Below are positions 34,090 through 45,426 of a DNA stretch of 64,000 nt, piece after piece. Position 1 is the stretch's first letter, and each line of letters begins with the position of its first letter. The position numbers were made by a program, and so were the translations under genes. The stretch covers positions 9,300,001-9,364,000 of the forward strand of contig NC_051130.1 in assembly GCF_014839805.1 (NCBI RefSeq). Reading direction: 5' to 3'. Under the pieces are notes generated by a model, which was not told the origin of the DNA, ran no database searches, and worked only from the letters and a program-made list of their open reading frames with translations. This DNA comes from Manduca sexta. Taxonomy: Eukaryota > Arthropoda > Insecta > Lepidoptera > Sphingidae.

Positions 34090-34240
34090 CACACGCGTCT
34101 TATCCCCGGAGGAATGATGTGATGGGGTGAGCCTAGTACCATGTCAGGCACAAATTTAGTCTTTAGAAAAACCCGATCCCGCTTTGCCTGTCCCAGAGCG
34201 GAAGTCATACCGCCCACACAATAAAACTACGCTATTGAGA
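34090..34240 (-). repeat. tRNA-headed SINE, family S1, truncated
   Basis: Carries the S1 body (GATGTGATGGGGTGAGCCTA) and a decayed tRNA-like head on the minus strand. Confidence 0.6.
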
Positions 34241-34244
34241 CTGT

Positions 34245-34973
34245 ATTTACTAGATAATATGTATTTTAAGTATATTTAACAATAAGTAAGTACAGTTAGC
34301 TACATAAGTGGCTGAGCAAACGCGAGCGAGCAAATTGAGCGAACTTCAAATCGGTTGTACACAATAAGATAATTTCTTTTTCTTCACATGAAGTAATGTA
34401 CCGAATCCTTTGCACTTTCTTTAAGAGTCTTTTGTTTTTTTAGAACACAAAATTATTTTCGATTTAAAGTTTTGAATGTTCTTCTGCTATTTATGTGGCT
34501 AACTGAGAGTGCTTAAGAGTAAGAGAATAAATATGTAATAAACGTATATACAATATACATATAAAACGAAGTGAATATGACTGAATGTGTGAGAAGGAAA
34601 GTTGATCGAAAATTATTTCCAAATATTTTGGGTCTGTTTCACGAGATCTGAATGCTTCTCTAACTACAAAAGTCACACTTTAATCTATGCTTCCAAATAA
34701 ATAGCAATAAAATACGTAGGTACTTATCTACACATCTACATTTACTGTTTAATACTATAACTGTCCAATAATATTTACTAGAAACTTGTGAAAGGGGCCC
34801 TTAAGCAAATTAACAGCAACTGCATATAAAAAAAAATACACATCGAGTTGATAACCTCCTTTTTGAAGCCTTTTTTGAAGTCCGTTAAAATAAGGCTTTA
34901 CTAACTGCGTATCAGTGGCGAAGGATCCTTATAATCCGATTCCGGCCTGCTTCATTTAGCAGAATCTAATTAT
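34245..34973. other. Intergenic, AT-rich
   Basis: No gene or repeat with defined ends recognised. Confidence 0.4.
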
Positions 34974-34981
34974 CATTAGAA

Positions 34982-35267
34982 TAGGGCTGCCATCCGTCCA
35001 GATTTCCCCGGGTTCGTCCTAGTTTGAAGGGCGTCCAGGGGTCGTCTGGCAGGAGTTTTTAAAAAAAGAGATCCATTTTTTTTTAAATAGATAAGCAATA
35101 AATTGAAATAAATCGTGCATGTATGAATGAATAAAAACTATAACGATTTTTTTTATTTTTGTTCCAAAAAAAGATTTTTTACCGGTGTCCGGGGAAAAAC
35201 CTATATTTCTCCCAAATGTCCGGGATTTTTGCCGTGTTTATCCGGCAATGTTTATATGGCACCCCTA
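34982..35267. mobile_element. hAT-type MITE
   Basis: A 286-bp insert with inverted ends TAGGG(C/G)TGCCAT, flanked by near-identical 8-bp duplications (CATTAGAA at 34974, CATTGGAA at 35268). Subterminal GTCCGG/CCGGG motifs occur on both sides. No transposase remnant. Confidence 0.82.
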
Positions 35268-35654
35268 CATTGGAAAGATATGCAGAGTTCATTTACTACA
35301 TATATTAAGCTTAAGCTGTGTCGGTTTCCCTTTTGGAAAATTTCACTACGACTGCGACTACTGCGCATATTTAACGAATAATCATATTTGGATCACAAAT
35401 AAATGGCTAACTCTGGCAATCATTTCGATAATTCTTTATTTGTTGACCATTGGCATAATCTTGTGTTACATAATATTGTATCAACGTGAGTTATTAAATG
35501 TATTCAGGTGTGTTCAGATTAATAATTTTATTTTATATAGTGTACAATTATGATAAGTGTAAATAAATAACTTACTTGATACTTTCTTTATTTTAAATGT
35601 TTCTTATGTGTAGTTTGATTAAGGATAGGTAACTAGAGATAAAAATATTTTATT

Positions 35655-36300
35655 GAAATAAGACTAGTATTTGGATTTTATCGCGGTTTTCTAAATTTTC
35701 AATTTATCCCACGTTTCGAAGACTGCTGCCTTCATGGTTACGGGTCAAAATTCAAAAACTAATATTATTGTGTCGATATACAATGTTTGACATTTGCGTA
35801 AACTCAAGAGATCATTATAGACATATTTTAATTAGTAATTGATACATTAACAATCTACGAAGTCGCTAAACACTCTGAAGGAAACTCCAAATTATCTGCG
35901 ACTAGATAAGCTACAAATCCTTGCCAAAGAACACCGATTCCTGCCTAGAATGATTTGTGGCTTTTGACATTAAAAAAACATCCGAATTTCAATAGAGAAG
36001 ATGGTTGGAAACTTGCATAAGCCTGGGATTCAATTCTACATTTACTTAAATTGGAACTCAAAAGACGGACTGTCAGACTTCAAGACACTGTGAGCTCATC
36101 CTGCGTAGATCGGACCACCAACAGCTAAAATTTAAAAAAATTGTATTGTAAAATGTAGGTAGATTTTGTAACTTTGACTTTTCGAATGACGAACACCTCT
36201 CCTCAGTCCGCCGCGTAACCATGACGGCTACAAAGTCTTCGAAACATCAGGAGAAAATAAATATATATAATCCCTTATATAGTTTTATTTTAAGATCACA
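35655..36300. mobile_element. MITE-like element with long imperfect inverted ends
   Basis: The left part holds CGTTTCGAAGACT, then CTTCATGGTTACGGG; the right part holds the reverse complement (CGTAACCATGACGGC, then AGTCTTCGAAACATCAGGAG). Inside are short repeats shared with 20360-20625 and 23275-23400. No coding capacity. Confidence 0.65.
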
Positions 36301-36304
36301 AATA

Positions 36305-38265
36305 TTAAATTAAGTATTCGAATGATAATCGATATTTTTACTAAGCATTGATTTAACAATGTTTTTCGTACGTCTAATAATGTTATAAACAAATAAATAT
36401 TAATGTTTCATAAGTTAGTCACATAAATAGCTGAACAAAATCATATCTTCAAATAGCTATACACGTTCATAAAAAAATGTGGAAAATAAAATAAATCCTT
36501 TTGTTATTTATTTAAAAACAATGTTGAAAGTACATGAAAGTGTAAGGTGCGTTGGGATTAAATCGGACGCTTTTTCGACGTGTTAAACAGTGTTTCCGAA
36601 TTATTTTTTTACAAGAATTCTATAGAAGTTATCATAATGAATCATTAACATATGTACATGTTATATATTTTTTCAATTCTTTATATATAACAGTTAATGT
36701 TTTATAAGGCTTTAAGAAAGTACCATACTTTTAGAAATGGGTGAGAAAGATAGGACCTGCACAGTGCACAGGTATACTTCGGACTACTATCTATAAGGGT
36801 CTATGATACAGAGATTCTAAAATCCGTAAAAAGAGCATATTCTGATCTAGATAGTAATTTTTAAACATACAAAAAAATTTATAAATATCTTCAGATATTT
36901 TTAGAAGCGAACTTTGTTTTTTTAATAGTTCTAGGCATACGATCTTACCTCATATGAGTGACACTGTAGATACTTTATAAAATATCGAAGAAATAGTCGT
37001 AGTATAGAAGAAGTAGTTCGTGTAAATAAGTAAACTAAACTAAAAAAAATACATATTTAATGAATTCAAACGTCTTCGTGTATAAATTTTGACAAAAACT
37101 TGCAATATTTTGCAAGTGCTAGATCGAACGATTTTAATCCGTTCTTTAATGACAAATAATTATATGGGTAAAGATCGGGTCTCAGGGAATATACGTGTTT
37201 CGAGAAATTTGACTAAACAAGTCACAAGATTTATTTGCTTTATGATACTATATAGCTACAAAATTAATTAAAAACAGTAAATACTCAATTAAAATTAGGC
37301 AAATTCTTGCATGGGGTTAATTCGGATCTGCCAGGGAACGACGAAATACCGATATTCTGTTTGTTAGCACCGTAAACATTATTTACTTGACGGAATCATT
37401 CATGTGAACTAGTGGAACGTAGGGAACAAGATGGGGTCGCAGGTAGTGTTGTCCGAAAACAAAAATTATAACACAATTACGAGTTATTTGATTTATACGA
37501 TGTTACACCTCCTACGATCTTACCCCAACGCGCCTTATATAGGCGATTTCAAGTATTGAATTTGTTAAACTGCTTATATGCGTGACTATAATATATACCA
37601 TTAGTTAATCTTTATGTTTAGATATATATAATAAAATTGTATATAAACCGTGTCTGCACATTTAATATTTAACAGGTAACAGAACATAAAACAACAAATA
37701 TAGAAGTTTATTTTCTTAAATGTTCGATGGCCTACATACGCCAAAAAAGTTATAGAATTAAAACTCTAATAGCTTAAAAATATTAAAGTAAATTTGTGTA
37801 ATCCATAAATATATATTTTTTTATTGATGAACCTTTAATCTTTTCCGGTTGCGTATGTCAGATTAACAGCTGACGACTAGGTAACAATAAAAATATTATT
37901 GATAACACCTATAGCCTTACTCTATCGGTAGAATAACATTCGCATTGAAAATATCGACCGTGTCGTCATCCCTTAATAACAAAAGAAAATATCATAAGAA
38001 TAATAATAAATAAAAAAATCTTTATTTTACAAACATATAATTACACAAACAAATATAATAAAAATATATTATACCTCAAAGATATCACAGTTCCATCAGA
38101 CTATAACATAGGAGCAAAAAAAATGGAAAGTTAAACATGTAAATAATTGGTATATATGTTCAGAGTTATTTATAAAATTAAATAAAAAGATGTTTTATTG
38201 GCACGAGTGTTTATTTCAGAGTGAATTATGTAACTAGGCATTCAAATAATAATAATATAATAATA
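36305..38265. other. Intergenic, very AT-rich
   Basis: No gene, no repeat with defined ends. Confidence 0.45.
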
Positions 38266-38585
38266 TCAGCCCTGTATTATATACTTGCCCACTGCTGAGC
38301 ACGGGCCTCCTCTACTACTGAGAGGGATTGGGCCTTAGTCCACCACGCTGGCCTAGTGCGGGTTGGTAGACTACACACACCTTCGAAATTCCTATAAAGA
38401 ACTTCTCAGATGTGCAGGTTTCCTCACGATGTTTTCCTTCACCGTTAAAGCGAACGATAATTCACAAAGAATACACACATGATTTTTAGAAAAGTCAGAG
38501 GTGTGTGCCCTTGGAATTTGAACCTGCGGACATTCGTCTCGGCAGTCCGTTTCACACCCAACTAGGCTATCGCTGCTTTCAAATA
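38266..38585 (-). repeat. tRNA-headed SINE, family S2
   Basis: On the minus strand it starts AGCAGCGATAGCCTAGTTGG (A-box-like); a B-box-like AGGTTCAAATTCC lies about 50 bases on, followed by a body with GTGAAGGAAAACATCGTGAG and a 3' end at TATAATACAGGGCTGA. The copy at 49637-49955 is in the opposite orientation. Confidence 0.82.
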
Positions 38586-40402
38586 TTTACAAAAAAATAA
38601 CACATAAAAAAAATATTGATCACAACAATGGTTACCTTATACAACAAAATAAATACCACTTAAACGAGAAATAGACAGGTTATTGAATACAACAGTTCTC
38701 AATTCTCATTCCCATAGTAGTAGGATCCACAGAGATAATAGCGAAATGTCTATACAAATATTGCCTAAAATTGGACTCAGGCATAAACATATATATCATC
38801 TAGAAACTGGCATCCATCCACACAACAAAAATTATAATCTGTAAAGTTCTAGGAGAATAGAATACATATAATAATAGAATATTACATATTTTGGTGTTGA
38901 CCATCGCTAAAACGTACGAAACTAGAATTAAACCTTCTTATAACACTTTATTTTCTTTGAAACAAACCCAGACTTAACTGCCCGAAATAAACGAACACAA
39001 AACTGAGTTTTTCAAGTGGCCACCATCTGGAGATTGCACTCAACAACTTTTTTAATTATATTCAACTCATTCTGGGGGAATACTTGAGTACCGGAATGTA
39101 ATTGAAGTTACCGCTAGGATCTGTTTCCAATAAAAAGGAAATTGGGCCTCCTTTTTCCTGAGGCTCTGAGGGCGGGTGCTCAGTTTAACGAGCTTAGCTC
39201 GAGCAAAGGAAACCCTCAACCTAAAGCTGAAGAGTGTGTTTAAATGCGCTAATTTCAGATCTATATAGAATAACGTCTGTGGTTAAACTGAAGAGAGTAA
39301 TGTTTGTCGTAATATCTGTAGTCTTGCTGAACCATAATATCTGACATCTATATTAAGCATCGATATAATATGTACTACGTAGGTATTAGATTTGGCGTTC
39401 CGAACATTCACTGTGTTCAACTGAATTGAACTGATATCCATTCAAAGTGACTTTAGTATGGTTATTATTGACAGCTTGTGGTTGTGTACGGAGTGGCGCT
39501 CAGGATATAAGAACTCGAGACTAAGTATAAACCTGGAATGGAATAAAAAATTATAGTGAAATATGTAAAATTATTTATTGTTCAAGTGAATAAATAGGTT
39601 ATAATAGTGATGTTTTGGTTGCCATTTTGGTTCAGATTTGGAACAAATAGTTTATATGGACATTCGTGTCTATAGAATATACGTCAATGATATTAAGTAT
39701 ATTATGTAAAGAAATAGCACTGTACCCCTTTTTAAGCACGCGCGCGCTCGGAGGTGCGTGGGATTTGGCATGACACTTCATATACGGCGGTTTTCTATAT
39801 TTGATCCTAAATAAAAATATGCAACCGAAGTTTAACTTTTTAACCCATTTTCTAAGAATCCCTTTTTAATAATCGATCCGGGAAGTATCTATCGTTTTGG
39901 TAAATCCAAGAGAAGAAGTAAAGGAAAGTAAATGTCTATAATACGTGTTACAAATATAATTAGTTTGACAGTTGAATTTCGACTACTAGACGTATTTATC
40001 AGCTAAGGTACCTCATTTTAACTATTTATATGGGATCATAGATTTGAATATGACTTTTGTATTTGGCCGATTTATGAATTTACACAGAAATTGTAAAACA
40101 GGACTTATTTATATGATAAATCACTGATATTAGAAGTTCATATCATCCATGTTTAGAAAATTATTTGGAAATGCAGATAAAATTCTGAATTGATCAAGAA
40201 GTCAACTATTCAGAGGTTAAAATGAGATCAAGCAGGTTCTAGAATCTGATAGTAAATATTTAAAGGGTTAAAAGATTTTACATTATCAGTTTTTAGATGG
40301 GAATAGCTAAAAACTTTTGTATTTGTCGTGAAGTCCTAAAATACAATACAGGGATTCATTGGAGTATAATAAAAATATCCAAGTTTATATGAAAAGCCTT
40401 AT
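38586..40402. other. Intergenic with a small Helitron scrap
   Basis: About 39225-39260 resembles the Helitron 5' part (AAAGCTGAAGAGTGTGTTTA). The rest is AT-rich without genes. Confidence 0.45.
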
Positions 40403-40468
40403 TTTATTATAATAAATACATTTTAACAAATCAGGTATCCGTTTGACAATAATCGCAGTTCAATGCAT

Positions 40469-41080
40469 TTAATGATGGATGGGAGTAACTACAGGGGTGT
40501 TGACGAGAACTCCGTTGTCAACGACGTGCACAGGCTCGGGGGCGACCACAGGGCTGATTTCCACCACGCCAACAGGGCCAACGTCGATCACGGGGGTGAG
40601 GTCTACGACCTGCACGGGGCTGACGTCAACCACAGGGGAGATGTCCACAACGTTCACGGGATCCACGTCGACGACGGGGACGACATCCACGACGGCCACG
40701 GGGTCCACGTCGACGACAGGAACGACATCTACAACATCCACGGGGTCCACAACGATAGGGACTGCCTCGGCTTCATCAACGACAATCACGGGGTCGGGCT
40801 TGGGTCCAACGGGAGCAGGGGCAAGACCGGCCTGGTTGACGTTGACAATGATCTGGACGAGAGGAGCGGGCTGTTCGGGACTCAGGTCACCAATAACGAC
40901 GGGGGAAGGCACGACGGCTCCGGCATCACAAGGAGCGGGGATGGGGAAGTCAACGATGGCAGGTCCGATATCCACTAAGGCGGGCCCGATGGAGATGTTG
41001 TCAGGCATAGGCATGGGGCGCTTCACGGGGGAAGCCACAGCCACGGCGACGAGGGCAGCGAAAGCAACGATGAATTTCAT
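40469..41080 (-). CDS. Secreted Val/Pro-rich repeat protein, family gene 7
   Basis: A 203-residue protein starting at the ATG at 41080. An open frame continues eight codons upstream, but that part lies across a splice acceptor (TTGATTCTAG) and is intron. Signal peptide of 16 residues ends VAVAVA; SPVKRPMPMPDNISIGPAL and a single Cys in PAPCDAGAVVPSP follow, as in gene 6. Relative to gene 6 it lacks five residues (GDIAV) before GPAIVDFPIP, has an extra DPVAVVDVVPVVDV unit, and only one 28-residue tail unit. Ends NTPVVTPIHH. AATAAA on the minus strand at 40408-40403. Roughly 220 bp of the centre is nearly identical to gene 6. Function unknown. Confidence 0.9.
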   Translation of the reverse strand: MKFIVAFAALVAVAVASPVKRPMPMPDNISIGPALVDIGPAIVDFPIPAPCDAGAVVPSPVVIGDLSPEQPAPLVQIIVNVNQAGLAPAPVGPKPDPVIVVDEAEAVPIVVDPVDVVDVVPVVDVDPVAVVDVVPVVDVDPVNVVDISPVVDVSPVQVVDLTPVIDVGPVGVVEISPVVAPEPVHVVDNGVLVNTPVVTPIHH

Positions 41081-41204
41081 TTTGAATCTAGAATCAAAAA
41101 CCAATTATATCATTAAAATTTAGGACATGAGGAAGTATATTGTTAGTAAAATATCTATATAAAGATAAGATAGTAAATATTTGCAAATGTTTTAAGATAC
41201 TTAC

Positions 41205-41282
41205 AGGTTTTAAGTCACTGATCAAACTGATACCCTTCGCACATTACTGAGGTATTTTATAGTTGACGAAGAAAGTGTTATC
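41205..41282 (-). promoter_or_regulatory. Promoter and non-coding exon 1 of family gene 7
   Basis: On the minus strand: GATAA starting at 41282, a perfect TATAAAA starting at 41261, and a canonical arthropod initiator TCAGT at 41230-41226, 31 bases on. Donor GTAAGT starts at 41204; the 5'UTR intron is 117 bp. The sequence around the GATA box (TTTAAGACACGATAACA) resembles gene 6. Confidence 0.8.
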
Positions 41283-41289
41283 GTGTCTT

Positions 41290-42716
41290 AAATTGGGGGC
41301 AATTGTAACTTTATCTTGTTATGTCAATAAATTGATTATTTAAAAATAAATTCGAGGTGGCGCTGAGGGTAATTTTTGATAAATTATGCTTGAGATAGGT
41401 ATTTGGATATTATAAGCACCCACAACACTAATAAATAGTTTATTTTACAACAATATTTTTATACCATAAGTTAACAAACGAACATGTGTTACGTAATTTT
41501 AACTTATAATAGCAGAATCATTAGAACGCCCGAGCTTAAAGAAATGAAATTGGCATACAAAAGCGAGCCATGATTTCACGATGGTGTTCTTTAGAACATT
41601 CACTACCTAGTACCATGTTGATCCTCTTCATCAGTGCTGTAGAGAAATACAGCTACAAGGCGGCCCTACCACTGGAAACAAAGTATAATATACAAGTACA
41701 ATACATAGAATTGGCATTTCTATGCCATGATGAAAAATAATAAATATTTAAACCGAAAAGTTCAGAATTCTATTTAATGAAATAGGACATGAAACAAATT
41801 CTTTTCTTATTTTTTTAGCTATAGTTACACCTAACTACCGTTACAGTATTAGGACTTTTAAGACTAAAAGAACTGCTCTTAACAAAATAAAAAACTGATT
41901 GCATTTTTTACTATCCACTATACTTTAATCATTTAAAAATAAAAAACAAAAAAATACTCTCGTTTTGCTATTTTCAAATCAGTTCAAAAGATTAAAATAT
42001 AGTGGATAATAAAAACAAATGCAATAAGTTCTTTATTTTAGCGAAAATGTCCAAATATAAATAAAACATGTTATACCCAGCAATTCAGGGTTCGGTAAAT
42101 TCATAATTATGTAAAAAGACATTTTGTAAATTGGCTTTAGATAACAATAGACACAACTTCTAATATCTCAAATTTACAGCCCAATATAAATTCCTTCAGA
42201 TGTTAATCTTTGAATATAATCTTTATTGCTTTTATTAATGGATTTCGTGCAAAAAAACATTGCGCACAGGTGATTGATAGGGAAAATCCACCTATTTATT
42301 ATCCCCATTAATATGAACGATGGAACTCTCAGTTCGTGCCAGACCTCTCGAGAAACCACACCGGCGGTTTCCTATCTTCGTAAGGTATTTTAACTGCCAA
42401 CCTTTAAGAGGAAATCAGTTTATTTTCGTATTTACAGCAAGCTTAGATTTAAATAAGGCGTCTAAGTTCAGTATCTTTTATTATCGCGTATTATTTTGCG
42501 TTGGTTAGGTTGCTATCAACAAGGGTTTAAGTAACATTCCGTGTGCATAGCCTAGAAAAATATTCATAACTGTTATGTCATGTTTTTCAACTTGTTATTG
42601 TTTTTATTATAAATGGATAGATGAAATCGGTTCGTTTCAAAACCCTTTGTTTAAAATGTTGTATTACTTATTATTATAATAAATGAAATAAACGGAAAGT
42701 GACATAAATATCGCCA
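41290..42716. other. Intergenic, AT-rich
   Basis: No gene recognised. Confidence 0.4.
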
Positions 42717-42732
42717 GGTAGCGATATGCAAT

Positions 42733-42938
42733 CCCGCCCTGTGGAATGGGGGCGTTTGGAGAATTCCACCACGGTATCCCCTGCCTGTCGTAAGAGGCGA
42801 CTAATAGGGGCCACGAAGGGGGTCGTCGGCGGGCAGCAGGGGGCTGCACGGTTACCCCAGCATAACCGCTCAGTCGCCCCCCCACGAAGGCGGGGCGGTA
42901 GTAATAAGGAATTTTCTCCACGAAACCAAAAAAAAAAA
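42733..42938 (+). mobile_element. Short retroposed element with 16-bp target duplication
   Basis: A 206-bp GC-rich insert with a 3' A run, flanked by an exact duplication GGTAGCGATATGCAAT (42717-42732 and 42939-42954). It ends TTTTCTCCACGAAACC plus A, the same ending as the fragment at 11655-11950. Degenerate relatives are at about 12765 and 47040. It encodes no protein, so it is a SINE-like or heavily 5'-truncated LINE copy. Confidence 0.88.
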
Positions 42939-42954
42939 GGTAGCGATATGCAAT

Positions 42955-43906
42955 AAAATGAAATCGTTATGTAATTACAAACTATACATGAGAAATATTT
43001 AGATTCCGTAAATTTTTACTCTAAAACCGCTCGGAAGGCTATTTCGAATCGTGAAAAACTAAATCTAATTCTAGTATTGCTCTTTTCAAAATTAGTTCAA
43101 AGGTACAAAGTTCAATCATTAAAAAAATATATATATGCAGTTCGTTTTTATTTTGTTTACAACAAATAATATTAATAAAAATCTTTGTAGATCTATCGGA
43201 GATTGCATAAATATTATGTAAATTTTCTTATCGCTTTGTATTTGTGGGATAAGGCTTAATTATTGAGCTAATGTTTATGGTACAGATAAGAGCGATTTGC
43301 AAGATTTATGTATTTGAGGTTAAAAATATCGTTGACGAAATTTTAGATATCTGATAAATTACTATGAATGGGTTTTTTACTATTAAATGTATTTAGTAAG
43401 AAGCAACCTTCTTTTGAAAAATAATAGGTCTTTTTTAAATTTTATTTTCCCTACATGTAATATAAATTACGAATAGATAGCTTCTGAAAATATGATTTGC
43501 GCGATAGATCGTGTTGCTTTTCGTGTGAGTTTCTTGCGGCGTATCTCTTTTACAGCAATGACAAGTTCCGATGAATTAAATTGCAACATTAATAATAAAA
43601 GGACTAATAATCGTAGTATTTTACATTGCCACACGAAAAACATAAAATTTTCATGAAGTTATATTATATTTGGCCATGTTAGCAAATGCGGTTGCTCAAC
43701 GTGGCCCGCCAAAAATACAAATTTTCGAAAATTTTGATGTTGGGCTATATTAAGAGACGTGGTTGCTCAACGTGGTAATAATATATAAACGAAAGTTGGT
43801 ATACTATCTGCATTTAAGTATTACTATCTTCGTATTTAAAAAATTGTATGGAACAAAAATAACTGACTGAAGGAAAAAACCTAAAATATATAGGTATTAT
43901 TTTATA
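42955..43906. other. Intergenic, AT-rich
   Basis: Two copies of GTTGCTCAACGTGG occur 70 bases apart (about 43691 and 43762). No gene. Confidence 0.4.
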
Positions 43907-44119
43907 AGCGGGCACGACAAATCTTACTCCACTGTACCTGATGGTAAGTGGAGTGGGGTCTGGGAGATGATTACGCCTCAGCAGTCGACACAATTATGCC
44001 GGCCTGTTGGAACCGCATATACACAGGCTGATCGCGGAACGCGACGCACTTACGAGGTCCACTATGGTAGGTTTTAACACCCTGTGTACAGTGGTAGCTA
44101 TCCGGTTGGATATAAAATA
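43907..44119 (+). repeat. Interspersed repeat family B, split by the mariner
   Basis: Matches the copy at 10560 up to GATATAAAATA, where the mariner begins; the next bases of the repeat (TATCCT) resume right after the mariner at 45427. Confidence 0.82.
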
Positions 44120-45426
44120 CTTAGTCTGGCCATAAATACTGTTACACTTAATTATAAAAAAATATTACATTTGAATTTCGAATCTGTCATTTTTATACGA
44201 TTGTTCATTGTGTTTTCTCATTTTGGCGCCAATACATTGTAAAATATTTTGCGATATTAAAATGGTGTGGGGTGATAAAGAGAACCGAATCGCTGTGATA
44301 GCATTACACAAAGTAGGTATGGAGCCAAATGCAATTTTTAAAACTCTCCATACACTTGGTATTAGTAAAATGTTTGTGTACCGGGCTATTAATAGGTACA
44401 ATGAGACCTCCTCTGTTTGTGACAGAAAAAGATCTGGCCGTCCACGTAGTGTTCGTACGAAAAAGGTGGTCAAAGCAGTAAGGGAAAGAATTCGAAGAAA
44501 TCCTGTCCGAAAGCAAAAGATTTTATCTCGGGAAATGAAGATAGCACCTAGAACCATGTCGCGTATTTTAAAAGATGACTTAGGACTTGCAGCCTATAAG
44601 AGACGCACTGGCCATTTCTTAACTGATAATTTAAAGAAGAATAGGGTGGTAAAATCGAAACAACTACTGAAGCGGTACGCAAAGGGAGGTCACAGAAAAA
44701 TTTTGTTTACGGATGAGAAAATTTTTACAATTGAGCAACATTTTAACAAACAAAATGACCGTATTTATGCTCAAAGCTCTAAGGAAGCTTCCCAATTAGT
44801 CGACAGAGTGCAACGTGGACATTATCCGACTTCAGTGATGGTTTGGTGGGGTGTTAGCTATGAAGGAGTGACTGAGCCATATTTTTGTGAAAAAGGTATC
44901 AAAACATCGGCACAAGTGTATCAAGATACCATTCTTGAGAAGGTAGTTAAGCCCCTTAACATCACCATGTTCAATAACCAAGTATGGTCCTTCCAGCAAG
45001 ACTCGGCGCCGGGTCATAAAGCTCGGTCCACGCAGTCTTGGTTGGAATCGAACGTTTCGGACTTCATCAGAGCTGAAGACTGGCCGTCGTCTAGTCCCGA
45101 TCTTAATCCGCTGGATTATGATTTGTGGTCAGTTTTAGAGAGTACAGCTTGCTCTAAACGCCATGATAATTTGGAGTCCCTAAAACAATCTATACGATTG
45201 GCAGTGAAGAATTTTCCCATGGAAAGAGTGCGTGCTTCTATTGATAACTGGCCTCATCGTTTAAAGGACTGTATTGCAGCCAATGGAGACCACTTCGAAT
45301 AAGCTTTTTATATTTTTAATTGTTTTATATTTATGTATTAAACTGACACACTGTAAAAGTAATAAATGTTATTTGCAGTTAACAATTTTCTTTTTTCTTT
45401 ATTACAATATTTATGGCAAGACTAGG
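44120..45426 (+). mobile_element. Complete mariner (DD37D, maT-like) element
   Basis: A 1307-bp element with inverted ends: left CTTAGTCTGGCCATAAATAC, right (reversed) CCTAGTCTTGCCATAAATAT, about four mismatches in 25 bases. It is flanked by TA on both sides, the target duplication of Tc1/mariner elements, and contains one intact transposase gene. A nearly identical 3' fragment at 1-298 suggests recent activity. Confidence 0.93.
44262..45302 (+). CDS. Mariner transposase, apparently intact
   Basis: A 346-residue cut-and-paste DNA transposase. The first methionine (MVWGDKENR) is used; the open frame extends upstream only to a non-ATG codon. Residues 8-60 look like the first helix-turn-helix and 80-110 the second. 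The catalytic triad is D151 (LFTDEKIF), D247 (FQQDSAPGH) and D285 (PLDYDLW). Counting 37 residues between the second and third Asp gives DD37D, the maT group known from Bombyx and nematodes, rather than DD34D of classical mariners. No stop or frameshift interrupts it, so it could be active. Confidence 0.94.
   Translation: MVWGDKENRIAVIALHKVGMEPNAIFKTLHTLGISKMFVYRAINRYNETSSVCDRKRSGRPRSVRTKKVVKAVRERIRRNPVRKQKILSREMKIAPRTMSRILKDDLGLAAYKRRTGHFLTDNLKKNRVVKSKQLLKRYAKGGHRKILFTDEKIFTIEQHFNKQNDRIYAQSSKEASQLVDRVQRGHYPTSVMVWWGVSYEGVTEPYFCEKGIKTSAQVYQDTILEKVVKPLNITMFNNQVWSFQQDSAPGHKARSTQSWLESNVSDFIRAEDWPSSSPDLNPLDYDLWSVLESTACSKRHDNLESLKQSIRLAVKNFPMERVRASIDNWPHRLKDCIAANGDHFE

Noticed and set aside
41081..41104. 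Eight extra codons upstream of the gene 7 ATG
   Set aside because: They cross a good splice acceptor and belong to the intron; the MKF start with its signal peptide fits the other family members. The same holds for 15 codons above gene 8.
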